From: Lophius americanus | Taxonomy: Eukaryota > Chordata > Actinopteri > Lophiiformes > Lophiidae | Reading direction: 5' to 3' | Assembly (NCBI GenBank): GCA_037951165.1 | Contig: JBBDHG010000126.1 | Coordinates: 2,462,001-2,526,000, forward strand | Length of the DNA stretch: 64,000 nucleotides | Shown here: piece after piece, positions 23,040 through 34,355 of the stretch | Layout of the letters: every line of letters starts with the position of its first letter | How positions within the stretch are numbered: position 1 is the stretch's first letter | Made by a program: the position numbers and the translations under genes | Notes under the pieces: model-generated | What the model saw: only the letters and a program-made list of their open reading frames with translations | Databases searched by the model: none | What the model was told of the DNA's origin: nothing

Positions 23040-23290
23040 TACCTTTTTTTAACAGATTTGCATGAAATTTGATCCTGTGGTAGGTTTTGGCATATCCAAG
23101 AGATCATTAAAATTGTAGTGATATTGCATCATGACCTCATGATGTGATGTCACTATAACGTTTCCTTAACCATTACGGGATAAGGCAACTTTTTTTTGCA
23201 ATAACTCATACAGTATTGCATTAAATTTTACCTCGTGGTACGTTTTGGCATATCCTATAGACGATAATTAAATTTAATGACACACAATAA
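23040..23290 (+). repeat. Diverged internal direct repeat
   Basis: Two related stretches lie 160 bp apart: TTTGCATGAAATTTGATCC through GGTAGGTTTTGGCATATCC (23056-23098), and ATTGCATTAAATTTTACCT through GGTACGTTTTGGCATATCC (23215-23257). This modular style suggests a piece of an old dispersed repeat that I cannot name. Confidence 0.5.
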
Positions 23291-23648
23291 CTTTTTCTAG
23301 ACCACTTTGTTGTTTTGGGCAATTTCCAAGAAGATATCACAAAATCATAAACTGCATCTTGAGTAACACACTATCTATTCAAATGTAAATGGAACTTATT
23401 ATTTACATTAAAAAGGATCTTAAGTAAAGTGGTCTAATTAATTCTGATCGTAAATGAATGCCTACCCTTGGTACTGTTATATAATAATTTTTTAATTATT
23501 TTTTATTATTTTTTCTCAAAGTCTATACAAAATATTCTCAAAACATTGTGCAAAAAAACAATATGACACCTCGGTTTCACATTTTCTATCCTCTAATACG
23601 TTATTTACATTTGTTAAAATTAAATTGACATAGTGAACTATAGATAAT

Positions 23649-23650
<2 letters not shown>

Positions 23651-23732
<82 letters not shown>
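23651..23732. repeat. Pure (GA)41 microsatellite
   Basis: 82 bp of uninterrupted GA dinucleotide, an all-purine strand. Such mirror-symmetric tracts can form triplex (H-DNA) structures and are usually highly length-variable. Confidence 0.97.
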
Positions 23733-23734
<2 letters not shown>

Positions 23735-24029
23735 CATCAACAACTTCTGTTTTGTAGATTTTAAGTCTTGAATGTTACAGCTGGTGGTTCTAGTCTTTCT
23801 TAGATAAGATACTGATCACAGCTAACGTGAGGCGCCTGCTTTCCTCAGAGAGCATATCTAATGAACCTGAGTCTTTCAAAGCAACCTCAGATGTTATTCA
23901 ATCAAAAATAGTTTTTCATACGAGACTTCTAGTCAAAGCGGAATGTCCATCCAAGCTGGACCAGAGTGTCATCGTTGACTATCAGTGAAACAGTCAAGTC
24001 AATTTTCCACAATTCACTTGAAAAGTGTT

Positions 24030-24970
24030 GGAAACAAGTCATAACATGTTAACCACAACATCCTGTCTCACCACTTCCAGAAAACTGCTCTTTGATCTTC
24101 CCTTTTCTCTCCTGCCTGGCAGCTCCATCCCTAGCATCCTTCTACTTATAGATCCACTATCCAAACTTTTCATGTGCCTAAAGCATCTCAATCTGGCCTT
24201 TCTTACTTTGTCCCCCAGATGTCTTACCAGGGCTTCCCCTATGATGTTCTCGTTTTTAATCCTGTCCTTCTTCATCCTTGGCAGAGAAAATCTTAACATC
24301 TTCATCCATGCAGCCTCCAGTGCTGCTGACACTATTTGTCAACGACTCCACCGTGCCTGTACTTGCTTCTTCAACTCTTTTCCACACTCACCGTTGCCCT
24401 GAACAGTTGACTCCTGCATCTTCTTCACCTCTACTACTTCATCCTCACCGTTCCACCTGCCTCCCTTTCATTCCCACGCACATTCTGTCCTGCTGCGACT
24501 GACCTTTACTCCTCTTTTTCTGCCCAGCATGTACCCCCACTGCTGCAGGTTTTGTTCCACCTTCTCCTTTCTCTCACTGAAGATTACAATGTCACAATGA
24601 ACATCCTGCCTGCCTGACCTCATCCGTCACACTGTCCGTCACCGTAGCAAACAAGAAGGGGCTTAGAGCCGATCCTTGGCGCAGTCCCACCTCCACTTTG
24701 AACCCAAGCGTGACTCCTACTGCACAACTCACCGCTGTCATACTGCTCTCATAAATATTCTGTACCACTCTAACGCAATTCACTGTCACTCCCGAACTTC
24801 CTCATGCAATAGCAAAATTCCTCCATCTGCACTTTGTCCTACACTTTCTTTAAATCCCGAAAGACACAATGAAACTTCTTCAGACCTTCTTTATACTTTT
24901 GTGTCAGCACTCAAAGCAAACATCAGGACCAACTACCTTTCCATTCTTCATCCTCTTTAAAACTGCTCTC
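24030..24970 (-). mobile_element. RTE-type LINE relic (RT core to C-terminus)
   Basis: On the minus strand 24789-24592 reads RVVQNIYESSMTAV, then FKVEVGLRQGSALSPFLFAT and TDEVRQAG, the fingers and palm region of fish RTE-type LINEs. Further on, 24332-24039 reads EAAWMKMLRFSLPRMKKDRI, GDKVRKARLRCFRHMK and RRMLGMELPGRRE, the conserved C-terminal end. Between them the YADD active-site block is not readable and frames change. The 3' tail is absent. The same family supplies the fragment at 37690-37955. Confidence 0.8.
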
Positions 24971-26065
24971 ACTTCATCCTTACAGATCATTTGAACTCAC
25001 TCAGCTAAGGACATAAATGGAGGACCTTTGGAAAAGGACTAGTGGTAAGTTGACCTCCCTTTTTTTTTGAGAGTCACAAAATGAGAGCATTTCAACCAAG
25101 AGAGACAGATTATGATGCCAAGACAAATTTTTATAACAACAGATGATCTGTGATAATTAGTCTTAGTCAGGGAGAATTTAGTGTGAGATTGTGATAGAAG
25201 GGTCTCAAGCCCGGCCTTATCCCCCCACCGAGTATGGATGCTGTTGATGGTGGCTGAAGACTCTGCTTTTAATCATATTTAAAAGATAGCAGCAAGATGA
25301 TGATGTCAATGATGTCAATGTGGTCGGCTGATCAAAATAGCTGATATCAATCGATGCCCCGGACATGACGTGAGTGAAAGGTTTGAATGAAGATTTCACT
25401 AGATCTTCATTCATATCAAAATCCAGAGATCAAATCTTGTTTTTGGTTGGGATATATTTGGTGACCCCCAAGAAAGCCATGATTGACTCCAACATATTGA
25501 TTATTTATTTATTTGAATATTAAAATGGACAAAATGTAATTTCTTGGAATTAGTTTATTGATTCCTCAACCCCCCCTTCCTCTTCCCCTCTCTCTCTCAT
25601 AGCTCATAGGGTCAGATATGGGTCAGCTGAAGAGATGTTTTCACTGACTTACCCTGAAATACAGCACATATAAAATTGCATCGTTTTACATGGCTTACCA
25701 AAAACAACAGAGGACCGTGATAACTATCTGAAACACAGGGACCCTGAGAGACGAGTGGGTTCGGCTAAGTCAGTCCAGAAAAACCCACTCCATTAGACAT
25801 GTGCATGGTGAGAGGAGTTAGAGTGTCCATTATGTAATGGAATGAGGAGGTGGGATCGTTTTCTCTGACTTGTTCAAGACATCTTTCCTACCTTGATGTC
25901 TTGATCAAGTCAGTGAAAGTCGGTGGACAAAAGCTGCTGGTCATGAGACTGGTGATGCCGACTGGCCTGTGTTGACTCAGGATCTGCCCTGGACCGAGAG
26001 TAAGTTTGAGGGTGTCGCAGTGTATTCTCGTATTGTAATATTTTGTGATATTTCTTGGCATACTG
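24971..26065. other. No recognisable feature
   Basis: Mixed-composition DNA. The 5' edge may still contain RTE-derived sequence (GGACATAAATGGAGGACC near 25010), but no domain is readable. Confidence 0.35.
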
Positions 26066-26302
26066 CGCTAAGTAATTGCAATATGTTCCAAAGATCCTGA
26101 TTTGTCATTATATCCCTGAAAAGTCAGTAAGGTTATGGAACCGTCAACTGCTGGTCCGATTTAGTCCAAATTTGAAGCATATTGATCCACTCGATGAGAT
26201 CAATCTTGCACCCATTGTGTTCTCCTTTAATATTTCAGATTTTTACTCACTAGGGCGAGCTCCTTATGAAAAACCTTGTTGGGGACGACAGCGAAGGCCT
26301 AG
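26066..26302 (+). repeat. Helitron-like family, plus-strand copy with 3' terminus
   Basis: Shows GGTCCGATTTAGTCCAAATT, GAAGCATATTGATCCACTCG, GAGATCAATCTTGCA and TTTTACTCACTAGGGCGAGC. It closes with GGGGACGACAGCGAAGGCC and TAG at 26302, followed by T, exactly the terminus of the copies at 21476 and 49293. The left half of the terminal hairpin is partly deleted (GTTGGGGACGACAGC). Confidence 0.7.
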
Positions 26303-26342
26303 TCACAAAAAAAGAAAATGGAGGCACTGCATCATGTATTTG

Positions 26343-26690
26343 CTAAGGCAGACGCTGTCGTCCCAGACAGCAAAGGTATATCCCAGAGAAGCAATCAATC
26401 CCTGCACTGTACAAGCAATCTCCCTGATTGAACTCCTCAACTAAATGTGAAGATATGTCCGACAAAGTGCACCAAATTTGGACTAAATCGCATCGAAAGT
26501 TATGATTTTCCAGCCCAAAATTTTGGGATATAAAGCTTCCCCCAGTATTGTAAATATACAACATTTCCTAAAATCAATCCAGGTGTTCCTCTCACAAAAT
26601 GATCGATACAATAGTTTTTGAGTTATCCTGTTGAAACGAAGGATCCGCAGTAGCAACGATGACGATTTTGGGGATATTAATATCTACGCA
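26343..26690 (-). repeat. Helitron-like family, minus-strand copy
   Basis: On the + strand it begins CTAAGGCAGACGCTGTCG with a good terminal stem (GCTGTC at 26355, GACAGC at 26366). It then shows CCTGCACTGTACAAGCAATC, CCCTGATTGAACTCCTCAA, GATATAAAGCTTCCCCC, GTTATCCTGTTG, AAGGATCCGCAGTAGC and ACGATGACGATTTTGGGGAT. It faces the preceding plus copy end to end across a 40-bp spacer. Confidence 0.7.
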
Positions 26691-27150
26691 AAGCTTATTG
26701 ACCTGACCTGGTGATTTTAATATACATTTCAGTCTAATTCAAGATTTAAGATGCTCGTAGCTGGATTTGTACAATGCATTATTATTATTATTTGAGTATG
26801 TTTGAACATAGGTTTGAGTCCTCCCTCTTTTTGCAGTGTGGAGAACTCTTGTCCTTTTAATGATGAAAGCTGTTGTTTTCCGGCGGTGAGCTGGAGCTCC
26901 ACCCTCCATCATTTAACAAGGTTCTCCCCGCAGATTCATTAACAGCTCTTCCCTCTCCATTCCTAAATGTCACATTGTGAATAGGCGGACCGGAGGGAGG
27001 AAGTGAGCAGATAAAGACAACGGAGGGGAAAATATTAGAAATATAGGGTAGGGTAGCTTTTTCCATCTTTAATTAATGTTCCAAATCACGACACACAGAA
27101 AAAAAAGGATGATAAATTATATTCTTTTTTCTCTGATAATTAATTCAGTG

Positions 27151-27239
27151 ACACACACACATGCACAAACACACACACACACGCAAACACACACACACAC
27201 ACATGCAAAAACACACACACGCACACACAGAAACACACA
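27151..27239. repeat. Interrupted (CA)n microsatellite
   Basis: CA repeat broken by ATGC, GC and AA interruptions. The open frames that cross it are explained by the repeat. Confidence 0.95.
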
Positions 27240-27289
27240 TCTCTGTTGTAAGACAAATCCAAAATTAAGCACCGAATAGGAGTGTCTGT

Positions 27290-27760
27290 TTAATGAGGTG
27301 GGGTTATGGATTGTAGAAGGCAAAGCCGCATATTTCAGATGTCTGTCCCCAGAAACACCCTCCAGCTCATTCAAAGGTATCCCAGGTTCCCAGACCAAAT
27401 GAGATATGTAGCCCTTCCACCGCATTCTGAGTCATGCATAGGGGCTCATCCTACTCGACCGAAATCTTCCAAAGGGAGGCCTCCTGGAAACACCCTGATC
27501 AGATGCCCAAACTCAACTGGCCCCTTTGGGAAGGAGCAGCTCCGCTCTGAGCGTCCAGATGTCTGATCTCCTCATCCTTAAGGCTGAGGCCAGTCACCTT
27601 CCGGAGGAAGCCAATCTCAGCCCTTCGTTTCCACAATGTCGACGTTTGGGTTTCCGCCCAGAACTTAAGATGATAGGTGAGGTTTTGAACATATATCAAC
27701 TGGTAAACAAGGAGCTGTCCTCCCACATGACGGACCAGTTTCACGCCCACGTTACCGCTG
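27290..27760 (-). mobile_element. LINE C-terminal fragment (clade unassigned)
   Basis: Minus-strand frames read KRRAEIGFLRKVTGLSLKDE near 27650-27590, then LDAQSGAAPSQRGQLS. A second frame further 3' gives RWKGYISHLVWEPGIPLNEL with EGVSGDRHLKYA (27425-27310). These match the widely distributed fish LINE C-terminus with AE..FLR.VAGLSLRD, then RW.DYIS.LAWE.LGIP..EL..VAGER. The frame is broken at about 27500. A 100-bp piece of the same family lies at 41440-41545. Confidence 0.75.
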
Positions 27761-27920
27761 ACGTTGAACCAATCAATGGAAGCAGGAATAATTTATTTTG
27801 GGCCATTACCTTGATATATAGGTAATGGCATAAAATAAATAAATAAAAGGCATAAAGAGCTAATTTTCTTCTTATCACAAGTAAGTAAAAGATTGTTTCC
27901 CTGTTTTTTATGTTTACCAG

Positions 27921-28088
27921 AGATCAGAAGTCTCATGGCTGCAAGCGCTGATGGAATCTTGACAAGAGCAGCAACTAAGGAGAGGAGTTTCTTTTACTTC
28001 AATCCCGGTTTAACAGGCAGGAACTTCGGAGTCTTTTTCTCAGACATATCAATCCGATCGGTCCTCATCGTTTACACAGAGGGCTGAG
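27921..28088 (+). other. Possible exon (weak candidate)
   Basis: A pyrimidine-rich stretch ending TTTACCAG precedes 27921, and CTGAG with GTGAGCG follows at 28086-28095, so both splice-site consensuses are good. The frame starting at base 3 is open for about 54 codons and reads FFYFNPGLTGRNFGVFFSD in its middle. However, it meets TGA at 28085-28087, right before the donor, so as an internal coding exon it would need another frame, and those are not open. It could be an untranslated exon or a chance match. Confidence 0.2.
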
Positions 28089-28095
28089 GTGAGCG

Positions 28096-29890
28096 CACCT
28101 CAGTGATCAGATAAGAGTAACAGGTCTTCTCCATGGATACCGGATAGTGCGAGATTCAGGTTGGCTGGACAGCCCATTACTGAAGACGTGTTTTACTGGG
28201 ACCAGTCATGTCTTTAGATCATTATCATGTGAAAACAACAGGATTCTTCTTAAGATAATGAGTTAATTAAGTCATCAACATGAGAAAGCAAGATCACTAA
28301 ATAATTATCCCGTGATCTCCAGATAACGCTGTTGAATAAATAATTGCCACCACTTCCACACCAAACTGCTATCTTTTCCCATCGCTCGTGAGTTCAAAAG
28401 AGCAGAATCTTAGTTTCAGTCGATGCATTTAAAAACTTTGTAAAATAGTCTGTTCATGCTTAGATTAACAATTACAAATGATTAATTTGGATATGTACAG
28501 TTGTCAATTTATTGAATTGTTACTGCTGTTTGTATGTCTGCTTTTTTTAATCACCAACAATTATCTTTTTACAGTTTTTAATATATGTCTTAAACACTGC
28601 AGGAATAAAATAATGTCAAATTTGTCCGACAATAATAAATAAATGTTTCGTTTTTTTAAGGTAAAATCATGAAAAAATGTTTTTTGAAAGACTTTAATTA
28701 AGTCTTTTGAGTCTACCTTATTAATTGAAGTTGTACATGCTTACACGATAGTAATTTTTTGAAGCCATCAAACAATTCTCTTTCTACAGTGTACTCCCAC
28801 ACTGCTGGGTTCTCATTTATCGGTTCCAAAAAATACCGTTTAGAATTTTCTTGATTTCAATACAGTAAACATCAGTAGAGATGAAACCCTCATTTCATCT
28901 CAGATATTAGATGAAGATATAGAAATATGATCACTACTTATAAAAAACCTCCAAAGAGTTGGAAGAGGTCATGTGATCTGTGACATTTGTTTGTCTTTAG
29001 GTGTCTTGAACTGATTTCAAACAAACATTTTGGAAAGGATGTGTTTTGGTTTTGAGGCTTATCTGCATGACTGACGTATTGTTTATACAAATCCTACTAT
29101 TGTCGTGCCCTCCTCTTCCTCTTATAGGCTTGGTTTGACATTGATGTTTCTCACATAGACAAAGTTTATTCACTGAGGATCTACATAAAGAACTTGAACA
29201 TCATAGCGAGCCAATCAGGAGCAGAGTAGGGCGTCGCTATAACAGGATTCCTAAATTTGCTCGGTGAAGGTATTCTCTCTCTGAATGCCCTCTAGTGCGT
29301 GAATTGGATTGAGCAGAGGTTAATGGGAAAGTCATTATTACTGTGTAGCTCATTAGTGAGACAACATCTGTTTAGTATTTTTATCCACTTCAAATTGAAA
29401 TAATTGGTCGTTGGTACATCCGTCCCTCCGTAATAATGTGTGACCGGAGCATATCCCACAAATTTATACGTTTTAGCGAAATGAGCCTTGGTTGATATGC
29501 TGAATGGCTAATTTGAGTTGATGAGGCGGTGAATGACGAGTGAGTAAGCTCCGTGTTTATTGGTCCTGGCAGCATAATAACTGATCCACTAATGGATATG
29601 TCCCACGTCGAGGTTACATTGTTGTTTTTGAGGTTGTAAACTGACAAGAGCATCCACGGCGCTCGATGCAGTCGGAGATTGTCTCAATGCAGTTGTGACC
29701 TGTTCTAATTATAAGGGTTATTTCTTTGATTAAATAAATGAAAAACAATTCAGAACAAGAAAAAGCAACAGAGTATGAATCCTCGCCATCAACTAAGAGA
29801 AATACAAGTGCCCGACCCGTAGAGAAATGTGAAAACCGACTCGAGAAACCAATTAGGGGTAAACTGACGAAGACCACCCGGTAGTCTCTG
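28096..29890. other. No recognisable feature
   Basis: AT-rich DNA with no recognised repeat, gene or RNA. The right edge borders the L2 element, whose 5' limit is uncertain. Confidence 0.4.
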
Positions 29891-29989
29891 GGGCTTCAGT
29901 GGGTGAGGGACGGTCACACTTTACAAGAGCTTCTCCTTGCAGTTCCACTCTGTGAAGCTGGCTCCTAATGGATTTGTGTCTTCCATGTT

Positions 29990-32900
29990 GGTGCGCTGCG
30001 ACCGGCTCCAGGCACACATTTTTTTCTCTGAGTAGTCCTAATCTACATGAAGATTTCTTTTAACACTCTGGACGTTGAAGGGAGAGGACGCTGGCGTTGT
30101 CTGTTCGCCGCTTTTCCATCAGAGTTCTACAGCCTGCAATACTATTAACCGACAAGTATACCTTTTATTGTTGGTCACCGGCAAACCTTTTGGATATATA
30201 TCCGTATTTGTATCTGTTTTTCTGTATTTGTATTTGTAAGAATTCTACCGAGTCCGGTGACGGTCCGCCTACCTGTTGCTGCAAGTGTAGCATCACCCGG
30301 AGACTTCTGTATCTGTTTGTTTCATCGTTTATGTCCGTTTCTGTTTGCTCATCGTTGATATCAGTTTGTTTATCCGTCTTGTTCATCACTGCCCCCGTGA
30401 CACTTTCACCAATAGCCGCTGTTGATCACTTTCTGTGTTTGATAGCTTTTTTTCTCGGCATCATTTCCATTAAAATAACGGCTACTAACGTCCTCTGTGC
30501 GTCTCGTCCAAAGCTAACGGCTAATAACGGGCTAGTCTCCATGACTGGCATGATGATGAATTATTCCGTCACCCAACTGATGAAATTCAACAACTACAAC
30601 ACTCCGTTGTGCATATCGGTTATTAAACAACTTGAACTCCTTCGCCGGCCCCGTTACATTCACAGAAGTTGCCGTTCTAAGTTTGTTTACTCCCGCTCCC
30701 GCTCAGATAACTCCATTCCGTCCTTTTGCTCTGACGTGCGCACTATCACGTCTCAGACGCGTCATCAGAATGCTGCAGCCTTTCCCATTACTGTCAATGG
30801 ACTTTCCTCGTTAAAATCATCCACTGTGCGGGTTAGAAAACGTGGAGTGGATTTCAGTCTTCTTCGGCCAATACAGAGACTCACTGCTCCATCTAGTATT
30901 AAACACAAACAAATCATGCCTCATACATGACCACATCCTGGAGAAATGTCTGGACGTTATGTGCCTTACAGAAACCTGGCAACAACCAGATGATTTTTCT
31001 GTCCTGAATGAGACCTGTCCCGCCGGTTACTCTTACCTCCAGAAAGCACGCAGCACTGGTCGTGGTGGCGGCCTGTCTGCCATCCACCGCAGTGATTTGG
31101 ACTTGTCTCCACTGCCGTTGCCAGAGATCTCTTCTTTTGAATGCCTGGCATTTAATTGTAAACCCCCTTTCTCCATGACCATACTTCTAATCTACCGGCC
31201 ACCCAAACCAAACCCTGCTTTCATCTCTGAGATGTACAACCTTTTGTCGAAATTTTACACAACCTCTGCCAATATTTTAGTTCTTGGAGATATGAACATT
31301 CCTGTCGACTCCCCTGCATGTCGTATTGCTTCCGAATTTCTCCAACTACTGGATTGTTTTAATCTCAGGCAACTTGTCGATGTCCCCACCCACACCAAGG
31401 GGCACACTCTGGATCTAGTCATCACTGACTCTGCTCCTCTCAGCAATCTTCTTGTGTACGATCTGGGTGTGTCCGACCACAAGGCCGTCTCCATGGAATT
31501 GTCGCTTGTGTCATCCCTCACTAAGCCCAAACATCAAATCTACTTCAGGAATTTGAAAAACATCAACCCAGAAACCATGAGAGTCGACCTCCAGCATCTT
31601 CTTTCTGCCAACTTTGTATCAGCAAATGACTCAGTAGATTTCTACAATAAATCCCTGAGTAGCATACTGGATCATAACGCCCCTGTAAAAACTAGAACAG
31701 TCACCTTCTCCCGCTCAGCCCCCTGGTTCACCAGTGAGCTACAGGAAATGAAGGCAGCTGGGCGAGTCCTTGAGCGGCGTTACAAGGCTTCAGGTTTTAC
31801 TGTCCACAAGCTAGCCTTTCGGGAACACCAAAAGGTCTACTCAAAGTCCCTTAGAGAGGCACGGTCACTGTTCTACTCCAACATCATCAAAATCAGTTCT
31901 GGAAATTCTAAGCAGCTGTTTTATACTATCAATCATCTTCTTAAACCACAAACTCTCCCACTTACAGAAATTACAGAAGAGCACTGTAATAATTTCATGG
32001 CTTTCTTCAAATCAAAAATTGACTCAATCCGTTCTGTCCTTTCTGGTTCCTCCCCTCTACCTATCCAGTCTGCATACTCACAGTTTGAGATCTACCAGCC
32101 TCTAAGGTGTTTCCCAGAAATCTCACAGCAGGAGGTTGAGGTTATCATCAGGACAATGAAATCCTCCTTTGTCTGCTGCCTTTGACACAGTTGACCATGG
32201 AATACTCCTACACCGCCTACATCATACCACTGGACTCACTGCCACCGCCCTAAATTGGTTCAAGTCCTACTTCACTGACAGAACAGAATACGTTTCCCTT
32301 GGAAGTTCAAAGTCCCGGACACACACCGTCACTTGTGGAGTCCCCCAGGGATCAGTCCTTGGCCCCATTCTCTTCATACTATACATGCTCCCCCTTGGCC
32401 GTGTCATCAGTCGATATGGACTCTCATTCCATTGTTACGCTGATGACACGCAAATCTACATAAAAACTGACACATGTTCCCTCCTCAGCCTCTCCATCCT
32501 CATCGTCATCATCATCTCCCCTGTCGACTCTCCGCGCTTGTCTGGAGGAGATAAAGGTGTGGATGAAAAACAACTTTCTCCAGTTGAACAGCTCCAAAAC
32601 CGAAGCTATTTTAATTGGCACCCCACATCAGACCCAGTCTTCCTCCATAACCAGTATTACCTTCTCTGGTCACGACATTCCCCTCTCTTCATCAGTCACC
32701 AACCTTGGCGTAAGATTTGACCCTCAACTCACTTTTGAATCCCACATCAAACACATCTGCAATATGTCCTTTCACCATCTCAGAAATATTTCCAAACTCC
32801 GTTCTTCACTATCCTTGAGTGATGCTGAAAAGCTGGTCCACGCGTTCGTCTCCTCCCGACTGGATTACTGTAACGTACTTCTCATCGGGATCCCTGATAA

Positions 32901-33493
32901 AAGTCTTCAAAGACTGCAGTATGTTCAAAACAGTGCTGCAAGGATCCTGATGAGTTTGTAGACACGAACACATCACCCCTGTTCTTCATTCCCTTCATTG
33001 GCTTCCCATCTCCACCAGGATTGATTATAAGATCTCTCTCCTCACTCACCAGTGCATCCATGGTAACGCACCCCCCTACCTGAAAGAACTACTCACCCCA
33101 CTGACCTCGACACGATCCCTCCGTTCTACCCAGTCATACCGCCTTCTCCTTCCCCGGACTAAGCTCAGCACCATGGGTGATCGGGCTTTCTGTTCTGCTG
33201 CCCCTCGTCTGTGGAATGCACTCCCTGACCATCTCAGGGCTCCACAGATGACTGACACATTTAAAAAGGGACTTAAAACTTTCCTTTTTAGCAGCCTCTC
33301 GCCTTCTATGTATTGAAGGCGAGAGGCTTTACCTTGTGACTAATTAACATTAATGCTTTTGGTCACGTTTTTGTATAGTTATTATTTTATTTTTTATTGA
33401 TGCTTTTATCTGATTTTGCTTTGTAGCACTTTGAGATTTGATCCAAATGTAAAGTGCATTATAAATTAAATGTATTATTATTATTATTATTAT
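29990..33493 (+). mobile_element. L2-type LINE, long but deleted copy
   Basis: The best preserved transposon here. It has a 5' region without recognised domains (to about 30540), an APE-type endonuclease, part of the reverse transcriptase, a C-terminal region and a 3' end. The tail GTAGCACTTTGAGATTTG, AAGTGCATTATAAATTAAAT and (ATT)n at 33473-33493 is typical of L2 elements. The 3' UTR contains a 14-bp perfect hairpin (33292-33305 with 33314-33327, loop of 8). No target-site duplication is evident. The 5' boundary is an estimate. Confidence 0.8.
30541..33314 (+). pseudogene. L2 endonuclease/reverse transcriptase gene, disrupted
   Basis: In an active L2 this protein nicks DNA and copies the element RNA into it. 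The start (about 30541-30890) lies in one frame, with HRSCRSKFVYSRSRS near 30660. The endonuclease follows in the next frame (about 30890-31530) with all hallmark motifs: LTETW near 30964, LGDMN near 31284 and VSDHKAV near 31469. At about 32165-32185 the frame jumps from the pre-RT region straight to SAAFDTVDHG, so the first RT blocks are deleted. GVPQGSVLGPILF (near 32337) and the active site YADDTQIY (near 32436) are intact. A further shift near 32500-32530 leads to LGVRFDPQLTFESH, a stop lies at 32959-32961, and the last frame (32972-33314) encodes the usual C-terminus (LHWLP, APRLWNALP). Non-functional. Confidence 0.85.
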
Positions 33494-33499
33494 TAAACA

Positions 33500-34090
33500 G
33501 TCTAATAAAAAGTATCAAACGGATTATAAAACAGCTTTTCAAATGAATCAATAACTTAGGTAAATTAATGCTAAACATTCACAGGTAAACTTTTATAAAA
33601 AAATATTTAAAAAGGAAAAAGTTGAGACAAATCGGACAGAAAAATCACACTAGTTAAAATTAATTGTCTGTGTCTGCTGTCTTAACACATTTATTCAAAA
33701 TCATCACAGATTATTTTTTATTTTATGATGCAAGTTCTAGCAAAACTTGTAAAAATAAATTTTAAATATTAGGATCCCTACAAATGGAATGTCGAAATAT
33801 ATTAAACAATCTATGAAATAAAGACTTTTCATGCAATGTATAGATGCTTAAACTTAATAATAAAAAAACAGCTTTAGTTAGAATTGTATAAGTTGCCTTT
33901 AATTTTGTTAGAAATGTTTTTATGTAGATTTTTTTTAGGCCGGGTCAAATGTCCTGATTAGTTTTTATCATATTTATTCAATATTGATAATTTTTTGTTT
34001 TAGTTGACTAAAACCACAAATAATTTATTTTTTATAGTTTAATCAATGGAACGTTTTCATATTTGGAGTCAACGATGCAAGAAAACAGCT
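33500..34090. other. AT-rich spacer, no feature
   Basis: Very AT-rich, with many A and T runs. Nothing recognisable. Confidence 0.45.
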
Positions 34091-34094
34091 ATTC

Positions 34095-34355
34095 AAATAA
34101 TAAATTAATAAATGAAGAAGTAGATAAAAGATAAGTAAAAAAAAAAACATAAAAAGTGCATCCCTCCCCTACACTCCTAATAGAGTCCAGCTTCCTGCAA
34201 AGCACAGAACCAATTTTTTTTACCAGCTTGTCCAGCCTCCTTGTGTTTTTTTCGGTCATGCTGCTTTCCCAGCAGACCACAGCATAAACGAGGATGCTCG
34301 CCATCACTGACTGATAAAACATGTGCAGCATTTCACTGCATCTCGTAAAAACCAA
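34095..34355 (-). mobile_element. Rex1/CR1-like LINE, C-terminal fragment
   Basis: On the minus strand from about 34345 the frame reads EMLHMFYQSVMASILVYAVV then CWESS, followed by RRLDKLVKKIGSVLCRKLDS. This is the C-terminal region after the RT of fish Rex1-like LINEs (FY.SVVAS..FFAVVCWG; RL.KL..KAGSV.G..LDS). The fragment is truncated on both sides and ends in AT-rich DNA. Confidence 0.75.

Noticed and set aside
30097..30540. First half of a 277-codon frame as a separate gene
   Set aside because: It runs directly into the L2 coding region and has no domain of its own; treated as L2 5' region.
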